Assembly (NCBI RefSeq): GCF_038502225.1 | Contig: NW_027196461.1 | Coordinates: 1-64,000, forward strand | Origin: Cherax quadricarinatus | Taxonomy: Eukaryota; Arthropoda; Malacostraca; Decapoda; Parastacidae | Reading direction: 5' to 3' | DNA: 64,000 nt | Shown here: positions 19,387-29,165 of the stretch, in pieces | Position numbering within the stretch: the first letter of the stretch is position 1 | Layout: each line of letters starts with the position of its first letter | Position numbers and translations under genes: made by a program | The notes under the pieces: generated by a model | What the model was told of the DNA's origin: nothing | Database searches by the model: none | The model's input: the letters and a program-made list of their open reading frames with translations, nothing else

Positions 19387-22276
19387 CTGGAGTTTACCTG
19401 GAGAGAGTTCCGGGGGTCAACGCCCCCGCGGCCCGGTCTGAGACCAGGCCTCCTGGTGGATCAGAGCCTGATCAACCAGGCTGTTGCTGCTGGCTGCACG
19501 CAAACCAACATACGAGCCACAGCCCGGCTGATCCGGAACTGACTTTAGGTGCTTGTCCAGTGCCAGCTTGAAGACTGCCAGGGGTCTGTTGGTAATCCCC
19601 CTTATGTGTGCTGGGAGGCAGTTGAACAGTCTCGGGCCCCTGACACTTATTGTATGGTCTCTTAACGTGCTAGTGACACCCCTGCTTTTCATTGGGGGGA
19701 TGGTGCATCGTCTGCCAAGTCTTTTGCTTTCGTAGTGGGTGATTTTCGTGTGCAAGTTCGGTACTAGTCCCTCTAGGATTTTCCAGGTGTATATAATCAT
19801 GTATCTCTCCCTCCTGCGTTCCAGGGAATACAGGTTTAGGAACCTCAAGCGCTCCCAATAATTGAGGTGTTTTATCTCCGTTATGCGCGCCGTGAAAGTT
19901 CTCTGTACATTTTCTAGGTCGGCAATTTCACCTGCCTTGAAAGGTGCTGTTAGTGTGCAGCAATATTCCAGCCTAGATAGAACAAGTGACCTGAAGAGTG
20001 TCATCATGGGCTTGGCCTCCCTAGTTTTGAAGGTTCTCATTATCCATCCTGTCATTTTTCTAGCAGATGCGATTGATACAATGTTATGGTCCTTGAAGGT
20101 GAGATCCTCCGACATGATCACTCCCAGGTCTTTGACGTTGGTGTTTCGCTCTATTTTGTGGCCAGAATTTGTTTTGTACTCTGATGAAGATTTAATTTCC
20201 TCATGTTTACCATATCTGAGTAATTGAAATTTCTCATCGTTGAACTTCATATTGTTTTCTGCAGCCCACTGAAAGATTTGGTTGATGTCTGCCTGGAGCT
20301 TTGCAGTGTCTGCAATGGAAGACACTGTCATGCAGATTCGGGTGTCATCTGCAAAGGAAGACACGGTGCTGTGGCTGACATCCTTGTCTATGTCGGATAT
20401 AAGGATGAGGAACAAGATGGGAGCGAGTACTGTGCCTTGTGGAACAGAGCTTTTCACCGTAGCTGCCTCGGACTTTACTCTGTTGACGACTACTCTCTGT
20501 GTTCTGTTAGTGAGGAAATTATAGATCCATCGACCGACTTTTCCTGTTATTCCTTTAGCACGCATTTTGTGCGCTATTACGCCATGGTCACACTTGTCGA
20601 AGGCTTTTGCAAAGTCTGTATATATTACATCTGCATTCTTTTTGTCTTCTAGTGCATTTAGGACCTTGTCGTAGTGGTCCAATAGTTGAGACAGACAGGA
20701 GCGACCTGTTCTAAACCCATGTTGCCCTGGGTTGTGTAACTGATGGGTTTCTAGATGCGTGGTGATCTTGCTTCTTAGGACCCTTTCAAAGATTTTTATG
20801 ATATGGGATGTTAGTGCTATTGGTCTGTAGTTCTTTGCTGTTGCTTTACTGCCCCCTTTGTGGAGTGGGGCTATGTCTGTTGTTTTTAGTAACTGTGGGA
20901 CGACCCCCGTGTCCATGCTCCCTCTCCATAGGATGGAAAAGGCTCGTGATAGGGGCTTCTTGCAGTTCTTGATGAACACAGAGTTCCATGAGTCTGGCCC
21001 TGGGGCAGAGTGCATGGGCATGTCATTTATCGCCTGTTCGAAGTCATTTGGCGTCAGGATAACATCGGATAGGCTTGTGTTAATCAAATTTTGTGGCTCT
21101 CTCATAAAAAATTCATTTTGATCTTCGACTCTCAGTCTGGTTAGCGGCTTGCTAAAAACTGAGTCATATTGGGACTTGAGTAGCTCACTCATTTCCTTGT
21201 TGTCATCTGTGTAGGACCCATCTTGTTTAAGTAGGGGCCCAATACTGGACGTTGTTCTCGATTTTGATTTGGCATAGGAGAAGAAATACTTTGGGTTTCT
21301 TTCGATTTCATTTATGGCTTTTAGTTCTTCCCGCGATTCCTGACTCCTAAAGGATTCTTTTAGCTTAAGTTCGATGCTTGCTATTTCTCTGACCAGTGTC
21401 TCCCTACGCATTTCAGATATATTGACCTCTTTTAGCCGCTCTGTTATTCTTTTCCGTCGCCTGTAAAGGGAGCGCCTGTCTCTTTCTGTTTTACATCTAC
21501 TCCTCCTTTTTCTTAGAGGAATAAGCCTTGTGCATACATCGAGTGCTACCGAGTTAATCTGTTCTAGGCATAAGTTGGGGTCTGTGTTGCTTAGTATATC
21601 TTCCCAGCTTATATCGGTTAGGACTTGGTTTACTTGGTCCCACTTTATGTTTTTGTTATTGAAGTTGAATTTGGTGAATGCTCCCTCGTGACTAATCTCA
21701 TTATGTCGGTCTGGGGCTCCGCGCATACATGACTGAACCTCAATTATGTTGTGATCTGAGTATATTGTTTTTGATATGGTGATATTTCTTATCAGATCAT
21801 CATTGTTAGTGAAGATGAGGTCTAGTGTATTCTCCAGTCTAGTAGGCTCTATTATTTGCTGGTTTAAATTGAATTTTGTGCAGAGATTTAAAAGCTCGCG
21901 TGAGTGTGAGTTTTCATCAGAGCTGCCTCCTGGTGTTATTACTGCAACAATATTATTTGCTATATTCCTCCATTTTAGGTGCCTTAAGTTGAAATCCCCC
22001 AGGAGCAAGATGTTGGGTGCAGGAGCTGGAAGGTTTTCCAGACAGTGGTCAATTTTTAACAGCTGTTCCTGGAATTGCTGGGATGTTGCATCCGGAGGCT
22101 TGTAGACTATCACAATGACTAGGTTTTGGTTCTCGACCTTTACTGCTAAAACTTCCACTACATCATTTAAACTCTGTCCCCCCCCTTTTGCCTGTTCACT
22201 CTGTCACATCTGTATAGGTTGTAACCTGGGATCCATATTTCGTTGTCCAAGTGATCCTTTATGTGGGTCTCAGTTA
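19387..22276 (-). mobile_element. Family B element 1, nearly complete ORF2
   Basis: It runs from the 3' terminus CTCTCCAGGTAAACTCCAGG (19387) back to an endonuclease region that starts at about TETHIKDHLDNEIWIPGYNL (22270). A small deletion near the poly-C at 22177-22184 shifts the frame between that part and the long ORF. The RT half is nearly identical to element 3 at 23537-25041. Confidence 0.85.
19417..22158 (-). CDS. Family B ORF2: endonuclease-reverse transcriptase
   Basis: This 913-residue frame lacks only the first part of the endonuclease. Visible motifs: endonuclease LLGDFN (residues 52-57), DLIFTN (113-118) and YSDHN (133-137); RT NYRPIALTSHIIKIFE (443-458), motif A YTDFAKAFDKCD (513-524), SSVPQGTVLAP (570-580), catalytic SFADDT (600-605). 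The C-terminal 300 residues end in the family signature SSNSLVDQALIHQEAWSQTG. The product would nick target DNA and reverse transcribe the element. RT active-site residues are intact, so it was active recently, but the N-terminal frameshift and missing ORF1 argue against autonomy now. Confidence 0.88.
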   Translation of the reverse strand: MEVLAVKVENQNLVIVIVYKPPDATSQQFQEQLLKIDHCLENLPAPAPNILLLGDFNLRHLKWRNIANNIVAVITPGGSSDENSHSRELLNLCTKFNLNQQIIEPTRLENTLDLIFTNNDDLIRNITISKTIYSDHNIIEVQSCMRGAPDRHNEISHEGAFTKFNFNNKNIKWDQVNQVLTDISWEDILSNTDPNLCLEQINSVALDVCTRLIPLRKRRSRCKTERDRRSLYRRRKRITERLKEVNISEMRRETLVREIASIELKLKESFRSQESREELKAINEIERNPKYFFSYAKSKSRTTSSIGPLLKQDGSYTDDNKEMSELLKSQYDSVFSKPLTRLRVEDQNEFFMREPQNLINTSLSDVILTPNDFEQAINDMPMHSAPGPDSWNSVFIKNCKKPLSRAFSILWRGSMDTGVVPQLLKTTDIAPLHKGGSKATAKNYRPIALTSHIIKIFERVLRSKITTHLETHQLHNPGQHGFRTGRSCLSQLLDHYDKVLNALEDKKNADVIYTDFAKAFDKCDHGVIAHKMRAKGITGKVGRWIYNFLTNRTQRVVVNRVKSEAATVKSSVPQGTVLAPILFLILISDIDKDVSHSTVSSFADDTRICMTVSSIADTAKLQADINQIFQWAAENNMKFNDEKFQLLRYGKHEEIKSSSEYKTNSGHKIERNTNVKDLGVIMSEDLTFKDHNIVSIASARKMTGWIMRTFKTREAKPMMTLFRSLVLSRLEYCCTLTAPFKAGEIADLENVQRTFTARITEIKHLNYWERLRFLNLYSLERRRERYMIIYTWKILEGLVPNLHTKITHYESKRLGRRCTIPPMKSRGVTSTLRDHTISVRGPRLFNCLPAHIRGITNRPLAVFKLALDKHLKSVPDQPGCGSYVGLRAASSNSLVDQALIHQEAWSQTGPRGR

Positions 22277-23532
22277 TCAGATGTTCTAGCACTCCTGAGG
22301 AGCTCAGTGACTCTTCGTCGTCTTCTGTAGAGGGAGCGTCTTTTTCTCTCCAGTTTACTCCTGCTCTTCTTCTTTCTTAGGGGAATATGCCTAGAACATG
22401 CTTCGGCTACCAGGAAGTTGATCCTTTCAAGGCACTGGTTTGGATCCATGTCATTTAAGACATCTTCCCAACATGTTTCGTTTAGGACATGGTTTACCTG
22501 GTCCCAGTTGATGTTCTTGTTGTTGAAGTTGTATTTTGTGAAGACACCTTCACAGGTACATGCATTCTGCTGATCAGGACCCCTATGCATGTACGTCTGG
22601 ACTTCGATTAGGTTGTGATCGGAATTAGTTGTTTTTGATATTCTTATGTCTCTTATCAGGTCCTCATTATTTGTGAAGATAAGGTCAAGTGTGTTTTCTA
22701 GTCTTGTTGGCTCCACTATCTGCTGGTTTCATCTGTGCTACCTCCGGGGATTATTTGCTACATTCTTCCATTTTGTATGCCTTAGGTTGAAATCACCATG
22801 CAGTAAGATGTTTGGGGATGGAGCTGGAAGGTTTTCCAGACAGTAATCAATTTTCAGTAGCTGTTCCTTGAACTGTTGTGAGGTTGCATCTGGTGGCTTA
22901 TATACAACCACAATGACTAGGTTTTGGTTCTCGATCTTTATTGATAGAACTTCAACTACCTCATTTGTGGTGTTCAGCAACTCCGTGCAGATGAGAGACT
23001 CTTTGACATACAGGCCAACCCCCCCTTGGTGCCTGTTCATTCTGTCGCATCTAAAAAGGTTGTAACCACTTATCCATATTTCACTGTCAAAGTGATCTTT
23101 TGTGTGAGTCTCTGTGAAGGCTGCAAACATTGCATTAGACTCCTCTAGAAGTCCACTGATAAAAGGTATTTTGTTGTTGGTGGATGGCTTAAGGCCCTGT
23201 ATATTAGCAAATATGAATGCGGTTGTATTCTGTGTTTGTTGGGGGGATTTTGTTGGCATCAGTAGTTGTAATTCTGGAGGGCCATGGGTGGCCACTGGCT
23301 GCACCTCCAGTCCAACAAGGCTCCGAGGTGGTGGACTGTTTTTATTTCCTTCCATTTTCTTTTTCCATTTCCTGCCACTAAATAATCACCTGGAGTTGGG
23401 TTGTCGTAGCTACTATTGTTTGTCTTGTGGGGTCTGTGCCTCCTGGTCCCTTTTAGATGGTATGCAGGGCACTCGATGTTGTAACACTGCTTCTGGAGGA
23501 CCGAGGAGTGACACATTTTTGGGTGAAAGAAA
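22277..23532 (-). pseudogene. Family B element 2: 5' half only
   Basis: It holds an ORF1 zinc-finger piece (FHPKMCHSS, CYNIECPAYHLKGTRR, 23259-23522), then in another frame the endonuclease start (22738-23355: FIFANIQGLKP, AAFTETHTKDH, LLHGDFNLRH). After a short deletion comes 22270-22716 (EPTRLENTLDLIFTN, NSDHN). It stops after the endonuclease, with no RT, exactly where element 1 begins. Together elements 2 and 1 give endonuclease, endonuclease, RT in tandem. Confidence 0.75.
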
Positions 23533-23566
23533 GTACCTGGAGTTTACCTGGAGAGAGTTCCGGGGG

Positions 23567-25117
23567 TCAACGCCCCCGCGGCCCGGTCTGAGACCAGGCC
23601 TCCTGGTGGATCAGAGCCTGATCAACCAGGCTGTTGCTGCTGGCTGCACGCAAACCAACATACGAGCCACAGCCCGGCTGATCCGGAACTGACTTTAGGT
23701 GCTTGTCCAGTGCCAGCTTGAAGACTGCCAGGGGTCTGTTGGTAATCCCCCTTATGTGTGCTGGGAGGCAGTTGAACAGTCTCGGGCCCCTGACACTTAT
23801 TGTATGGTCTCTTAACGTGCTAGTGACACCCCTGCTTTTCATTGGGGGGATGGTGCATCGTCTGCCAAGTCTTTTGCTTTCGTAGTGGGTGATTTTCGTG
23901 TGCAAGTTCGGTACTAGTCCCTCTAGGATTTTCCAGGTGTATATAATCATGTATCTCTCCCTCCTGCGTTCCAGGGAATACAGGTTTAGGAACCTCAAGC
24001 GCTCCCAATAATTGAGGTGTTTTATCTCCGTTATGCGCGCCGTGAAAGTTCTCTGTACATTTTCTAGGTCGGCAATTTCACCTGCCTTGAAAGGTGCTGT
24101 TAGTGTGCAGCAATATTCCAGCCTAGATAGAACAAGTGACCTGAAGAGTGTCATCATGGGCTTGGCCTCCCTAGTTTTGAAGGTTCTCATTATCCATCCT
24201 GTCATTTTTCTAGCAGATGCGATTGATACAATGTTATGGTCCTTGAAGGTGAGATCCTCCGACATGATCACTCCCAGGTCTTTGACGTTGGTGTTTCGCT
24301 CTATTTTGTGGCCAGAATTTGTTTTGTACTCTGATGAAGATTTAATTTCCTCATGTTTACCATATCTGAGTAATTGAAATTTCTCATCGTTGAACTTCAT
24401 ATTGTTTTCTGCAGCCCACTGAAAGATTTGGTTGATGTCTGCCTGGAGCTTTGCAGTGTCTGCAATGGAAGACACTGTCATGCAGATTCGGGTGTCATCT
24501 GCAAAGGAAGACACGGTGCTGTGGCTGACATCCTTGTCTATGTCGGATATAAGGATGAGGAACAAGATGGGAGCGAGTACTGTGCCTTGTGGAACAGAGC
24601 TTTTCACCGTAGCTGCCTCGGACTTTACTCTGTTGACGACTACTCTCTGTGTTCTGTTAGTGAGGAAATTATAGATCCATCGACCGACTTTTCCTGTTAT
24701 TCCTTTAGCACGCATTTTGTGCGCTATTACGCCATGGTCACACTTGTCGAAGGCTTTTGCAAAGTCTGTATATATTACATCTGCATTCTTTTTGTCTTCT
24801 AGTGCATTTAGGACCTTGTCGAAGTGGTCCAATAGTTGAGACAGACAGGAGCGACCTGTTCTAAACCCATGTTGCCCTGGGTTGTGTAACTGATGGGTTT
24901 CTAGATGGGTGGTGATCTTGCTTCTTAGGACCCTTTCAAAGATTTTTATGATATGGGATGTTAGTGCTATTGGTCTGTAGTTCTTTGCTGTTGCTTTACT
25001 GCCCCCTTTGTGGAGTGGGGCTATGTCTGTTGTTTTTAGTACAGGAAGAAGAACGACACACTCCTTTAGACAGGAGGTCGCTACATTTTTTGGGATGCTC
25101 AAAGTTACATGTCCCAT
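23567..25117 (-). CDS. Family B element 3: RT and C-terminal region
   Basis: The frame of 516 residues begins in ORF1-derived sequence read out of frame (about 25 residues) and then continues with LKTTDIAPLHKGGSKATAKN, motif A YTDFAKAFDKCD, SSVPQGTVLAP, SFADDT and the family C-terminal signature. RT active-site residues are intact, but there is no endonuclease. Confidence 0.8.
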   Translation of the reverse strand: MGHVTLSIPKNVATSCLKECVVLLPVLKTTDIAPLHKGGSKATAKNYRPIALTSHIIKIFERVLRSKITTHLETHQLHNPGQHGFRTGRSCLSQLLDHFDKVLNALEDKKNADVIYTDFAKAFDKCDHGVIAHKMRAKGITGKVGRWIYNFLTNRTQRVVVNRVKSEAATVKSSVPQGTVLAPILFLILISDIDKDVSHSTVSSFADDTRICMTVSSIADTAKLQADINQIFQWAAENNMKFNDEKFQLLRYGKHEEIKSSSEYKTNSGHKIERNTNVKDLGVIMSEDLTFKDHNIVSIASARKMTGWIMRTFKTREAKPMMTLFRSLVLSRLEYCCTLTAPFKAGEIADLENVQRTFTARITEIKHLNYWERLRFLNLYSLERRRERYMIIYTWKILEGLVPNLHTKITHYESKRLGRRCTIPPMKSRGVTSTLRDHTISVRGPRLFNCLPAHIRGITNRPLAVFKLALDKHLKSVPDQPGCGSYVGLRAASSNSLVDQALIHQEAWSQTGPRGR

Positions 25118-25708
25118 TTTTTTACTGATATTCCATGCTTACAGATGCCCCCAAGCATAATATTTGCACAAATTCACCTTTGGTTGAGAATTGTTGGGAG
25201 GTGTGTTGTCAATTTCTGCAGGCACTATAATCCTCAGTATCCAAGCCAGGGCCACCCCCTCCTGGATTCCATCTACTTTCCTCAGTAGAGGAAGAAGGAG
25301 GAGACTCCTCTCCAACATCTGTACTGTGGGCCACGGTTTTGTGCGATGATGGTTGTATATTTACGGTTTTAGTGGTAGGGTCCCTAGTAGAGTCTGGGCT
25401 GGCGGCTAGGTCTGAGTCAGCACTGGGGCTGGGGGCTGAGCCTGGGTCAGCACCAGCACTGTGGGTATTAGTGCCATGACTGGGGGATGGGTCTGGTTTA
25501 GCACTATATGGGTGACTAGATAGTTTCGAGTCATCTGTTGTGGTATGGGCATTCTGCATTTTTTTGATACACTATCTCTTGCTCCCACGTTTTATATATT
25601 TTTGGTAGACTGTCCAAGAGGTCATCTTTGTTTTCTTGATTATTTTTATCATTTATGTATATGCGGTATACAATAAACTAGCCACTTCGGTGGCAAAATC
25701 TTACAAAA
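25050..25708 (-). CDS. Family B ORF1, partial and frameshifted
   Basis: A Ser/Pro/Thr-rich N-terminal frame (25209-25559) reads SKLSSHPYSAKPDPSPSHGT onward. It is followed in shifting frames by CKYYAWGH, CKHGIS and FEHPKKC, SKGVCRSSSC. The spacing resembles CCCH zinc fingers, which would bind RNA. Frameshifts make the copy non-functional. I infer a nucleic-acid-binding ORF1 for the family. Confidence 0.5.
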
Positions 25709-26179
25709 AAAAAAACTCATACGTGTTCGAGTTGCTGCGTATAGCCTCGGCTTCGAATAATATATAATTTTTATTGACTTTAAAAAAAATTAAGACGTTA
25801 AATATTTTGCATTTCTATTGAGGTTGTCTGTATTATTTACACAAGCGATATTCTTTCTCTAAAATGCATATAATGTATAAATGGAAATATTTTTTTATAA
25901 AAAAAGGGGTGATAGTATACGATTTATTTTTAAGCATACAAACAGAGGTACAAAAAATACACAAAGAACAAAATTACATAAACTGATTTAATTATTTCAG
26001 TATATTGGTAAGTTATTGACCTTGGGATTTGTGAATCACACTAAAGTATACTTGAAATAATTTATGCATAATGACAGACATAAAATTATTAAAAAAAAAT
26101 ATTAATATGGAAGATAATTATTTTTATTAGTCCGTAAACTCTTATCCAAATAATAAGTTTAACATAAGCCCCTCACCCA
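25709..26179. other. Far upstream region of RPA1, AT-rich
   Basis: No gene or repeat was recognised. The sequence is very AT-rich and may be single copy. Confidence 0.35.
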
Positions 26180-26437
26180 AACTTGATTGGTTCATTAAAA
26201 ATCTCAAACCTTTCCCCTATAAGATACTTTTCTTAATGACGTAAATTATTAATATTGACGAATATAGATTATCGTTTTAAAATGTGAATGACTTGATGTG
26301 TTTGTGTGATGGCTAAGTAATATGACGCAGCGTGTGGTCGCCTCCTGCTGGATATCTCGCGCCAAAGCAGCAGCGGAGTCGTGGTGTCAAAACAAGACAA
26401 CTTTTACTTTACAGAATTGATAAATCTAGCAGCAACA
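26180..26437 (+). promoter_or_regulatory. RPA1: RPA1 promoter and 5' UTR with E2F-type site
   Basis: CTCGCGCCAAA at 26356-26366 is a consensus E2F site in reverse (TTTGGCGCGAG). An inverted CCAAT box (ATTGG) lies at about 26187, and TGACGTAA, CREB/ATF-like, at about 26238. E2F control is expected for S-phase genes such as RPA1. The transcription start is not visible, but the GC-richer stretch 26310-26437 is probably 5' UTR. Confidence 0.6.
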
Positions 26438-26467
26438 ATGGCTGAGTTAAGCACAGGAATTATTGCA
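26438..26467 (+). CDS. RPA1: RPA1 exon 1 with start codon
   Basis: RPA70 is the large subunit of the single-strand DNA binding trimer RPA, used in replication, repair and recombination. This exon encodes only MAELSTGIIA in a CAACAATGG context and ends at GCA/GTGAGT in phase 0. Animal RPA70 starts with a similar short segment (LSxGAIAAI) before DBD-F. The call depends on the match to the downstream exons and on the promoter. Confidence 0.7.
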
Positions 26468-26765
26468 GTGAGTTCCTACTCTTCTGAAGTTGTTAACTAA
26501 GTAAGAACAAGCTGTCTTAATAAATAAACCTGCTGAATGTTGAAGACAGTAAAACAACTGAAGCTAAATCATGTTTATAAAATTGCTCACAAACAGTGTC
26601 CAGAATATCTTGCTGTCAATTTTGTCAAGGTTGGGAACCAAAACAATCATAGTACTAGGGGGAGAGAGCACAACTTTGTAGTACCCACAGTCAGTGGCCA
26701 GGCGTCAAACACCTTTTATTGTACAGCAATAAAGGAATGGAACAGACTGCCCGCACATGTCAAAT

Positions 26766-26813
26766 TATTATTATAATCAAAAAGAAGCGCTAAGCCACAA
26801 GGGCTATACAGAA
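26766..26813 (+). repeat. Short dispersed repeat (AAGCGCTAAGCC type)
   Basis: It inserts between HVK and the SHSMNQ codons of the family D frame. Its text AAGAAGCGCTAAGCCACAAG recurs in inverted form at 27655-27705. Confidence 0.65.
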
Positions 26814-26943
26814 AAGCCAATCATAGCATGAACCAGTTCAAGAAGAGTGCCAAAAGGTGTCTGATGAATGTAGCTACAGAAAGGGAGGGGAATGATTTTC
26901 TATTTTTTAGCTAACATACGTGTAAATTTTACCTTATTCCTAG

Positions 26944-27105
26944 TAATGACCCTCGTATTGTAGATAATCTTAATGACCCTCGTGTAGTAGATAGTCTTAA
27001 TGACCCTCGTGTAGTAGATAGTCTTAATGACCCTCGTGTAGTAGATAGTCTTAATGACCCTCGTGTAGTAGATAGTCTTAATGACCCTCGTGTAGTAGAT
27101 AGTCT
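26944..27105. repeat. 27-bp minisatellite, six units
   Basis: The unit is AATGACCCTCGTGTAGTAGA plus TAGTCTT. The first unit differs slightly and equals the single unit found in the family D 3' UTR at 18066-18095, so the array grew from an element UTR. The open minus-strand frame (KTIYYTRVI repeats) is not a gene. Confidence 0.9.
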
Positions 27106-27472
27106 TTTTAGTATGATAATAAGGTGTTATCTTCATTGTAGAATAATAAGAAAATATTATAACCTTTATATTATAATAATAAGGTAAAAGGACCACAATG
27201 GAAATAAGTCACTCTGTCTGACTTTTTTGGGTTATCCTAGGTTCTCTACACATATGCTGCTATGTATGATAATTCTATGTAACTGTATTTGTGTATACCT
27301 GAATAAACTTACTTATGATACTCGGCAAAATTACCAAAAGATTTTATGCAGTCCAGCATTTTTATGTTTTGATGTTGTACTTGCATGTTCAGCTGCTAGA
27401 AACAAAATGCACGAGATTTGAAGTTACTTTGGTATTTATATGGAACAAGTTTCAAGGTGAATCATAACGGTG

Positions 27473-27566
27473 GTAGAATGTGTTATCCCAGGTTCTCTAC
27501 ATATATGCTGCTATGTATAATAATTATGTAGCTATGTTTGTGTTAATCTGAATAAACTTACTAATG
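27473..27566 (+). mobile_element. Family D 3' tail fragment
   Basis: GGTTCTCTACATATATGCTG, then AATCTGAATAAACTTACTAA. Only the last 95 bases of the UTR are present. Confidence 0.7.
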
Positions 27567-27639
27567 TCCCATGGACCCAAGAATTTGTCTTGGCCTAATA
27601 TTGAGTTTAGAGCCAACAACGAAGTAATATTTCATTTTC

Positions 27640-27705
27640 ATTTCTATAACAGGCACAGCGCTGTATGACTAGTGGGTTTAGCGCTTCTTTTTGTTTAGGA
27701 TAATA
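27640..27705 (-). repeat. Short dispersed repeat, inverted copy
   Basis: AGCGCTGTATGACTAGTGGG and TTTAGCGCTTCTTTTTG are the reverse complement of the insert at 26766. It abuts the family B copy that follows. Confidence 0.6.
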
Positions 27706-29165
27706 TAAGCCCCACTCCACAAAGGGGGCAGTAAAGCAATAGCAAAGAACTACCTAACATAGCACATCATAAAAATCTTTGAAAAGGTTCTAAGAAGCAA
27801 GATGACCACTCATCTAGATACCCATCAGTTACACAACCCAGGGCAACATGGGTTTAGAGCAGGTCGCTCCTGCCTGTCCCAACTACTGGACCACTATGAC
27901 AAGGTCCTGGATGCTCTAGAAGACAAACAAAATGCAGATGTAGTATACACAGACTTTGCAAAAGCCTTTGACAAGTGTGACCATGGTGTAATAGCGCACA
28001 AAATGCGTGATAAAGGAATAACAGGAAAAGTTGGTAGATGGATCTATAATTTCCTAACAAATAGAACACAAAGAGTAGTAGTAAACAGAGTAAAGTCTGA
28101 GGCGGCTACGGTGAAAAGCTCTGTTCCACAAGGCACAGTACTCGCTCCCATCCTGTTCCTCATCCTCATATCTGACATAGACAGGGATGTAAGCCACAGC
28201 ACCGTGTCTTCCTTTGCAGATGACACCCGAATTTGCATGACAGTGTCCTCCATTGAAGACACTGCAAGACTCCAGGCGGACATCAACCAAATCTTTAAAT
28301 GGGCCGCAGAAAACAATATGAAGTTCAATGATGAGAAATTTCAATTACTCCGATATGGAAAACGTGAGGAAATTAAAACTATATCGGAGTATAAAACAAA
28401 TTCCAACCACACAATAGAGCGAAAAACTAATGTAAAAGACCTGGGAGTGATAATGTCAGAGGATCTCACCTTCAAAGACCACAACATTGCATCAATCGCA
28501 TCTGCTAGAAAAATGACAGGATGGATAATGAGAACCTTCAAAACTAGGGATGCCAAGCCCATGATGACACTCTTCAGGTCGCTTGTTCTATCTAGGCTGG
28601 AATATTGCTGCACACTAACAGCACCTTTCAAGGCAGGTGAAATTGCTGACCTAGAAAATGTACAGAGAACCTTCACGGCACACATAACTGCGATAAAACA
28701 CCTCAATTACTGGGAACGCTTGAAGTTCCTCAACCTGTACTCCCTAGAACGCAGGCGGGAGAGATACATGATTATATACACTTGGAAAATCCTAGAGGGA
28801 TTAGTACCAAACTTGCACACGAAAATCACTCCCTATGAAAGCAAAAGACTCGGCAGACGATGCAACATCCCCCCAATGAAAAGCAGGGGTGCCACTAGCA
28901 CGATAAGAGACAACACAGTAAGTGTCAGGGGCCCAAGACTGTTCAACTGCCTCCCAGCATACATAAGGGGGATTACCAATAGACCCCTGGCTGTCTTCAA
29001 GAAGGCACTGGACAGGCACCTAAAGTCAGTACCTGACCAGCCGGGCTGTGTTTGGTACGTCGGGTTGCGTGCGGCCAACAGTAACAGCCTGGTTGATCAG
29101 GCCCTGATCCACCAAGAGGCCTGGTCACAGACCGGGAAGCGGGGGCGTTGACCCCCGAACCCTCT
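27706..29165 (+). mobile_element. Family B copy with long open RT frame
   Basis: The ORF 27802-29151 (449 aa) covers motif A YTDFAKAFDKCD, SSVPQGTVLAP, SFADDT and the C-terminal signature (ANSNSLVDQALIHQEAWSQT). The part before 27802 has a small deletion (NYLT then HIIKIFEKVL). It is 5' truncated inside the RT. It lies in an RPA1 intron, in sense with the gene. Confidence 0.87.

Larger units (their letters stand above)
23537..25708 (-). mobile_element. Family B element 3, internally deleted
   Basis: The 3' end at 23537 and the 5' end (TTTTGCCACCGAAGTGGCTA) near 25708 are both present. In between, the end of the ORF1 zinc-finger region is fused at about 25041 to the RT at LKTTDIAPLHKGG. The rest of ORF1, the endonuclease and the first part of the RT are lost. 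The RT half differs from element 1 at only a couple of bases that I noticed. Confidence 0.8.
26511..27320 (+). mobile_element. Family D copy with 3' UTR
   Basis: Encodes VKQLKLNHVYKIAHKQCPEY and EWNRLPAHVK, then an insertion, then SHSMNQFKK-type sequence. The 3' UTR holds the 27-bp minisatellite and ends with CTGAATAAACTTACTTA. It lies in RPA1 intron 1, 44 bases after exon 1. Confidence 0.8.

Noticed and set aside
20224..20652. Plus-strand frames of 121 and 142 aa repeated at 24374-24802
   Set aside because: They are antisense shadows of the family B RT and repeat only because the element does.
26944..27105. CRISPR-like array (regular 27-bp repeats); the 33-bp units at 16331-16523 were considered too
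   Set aside because: Units are directly adjacent with no unique spacers, there are no cas genes, and the setting is eukaryotic.
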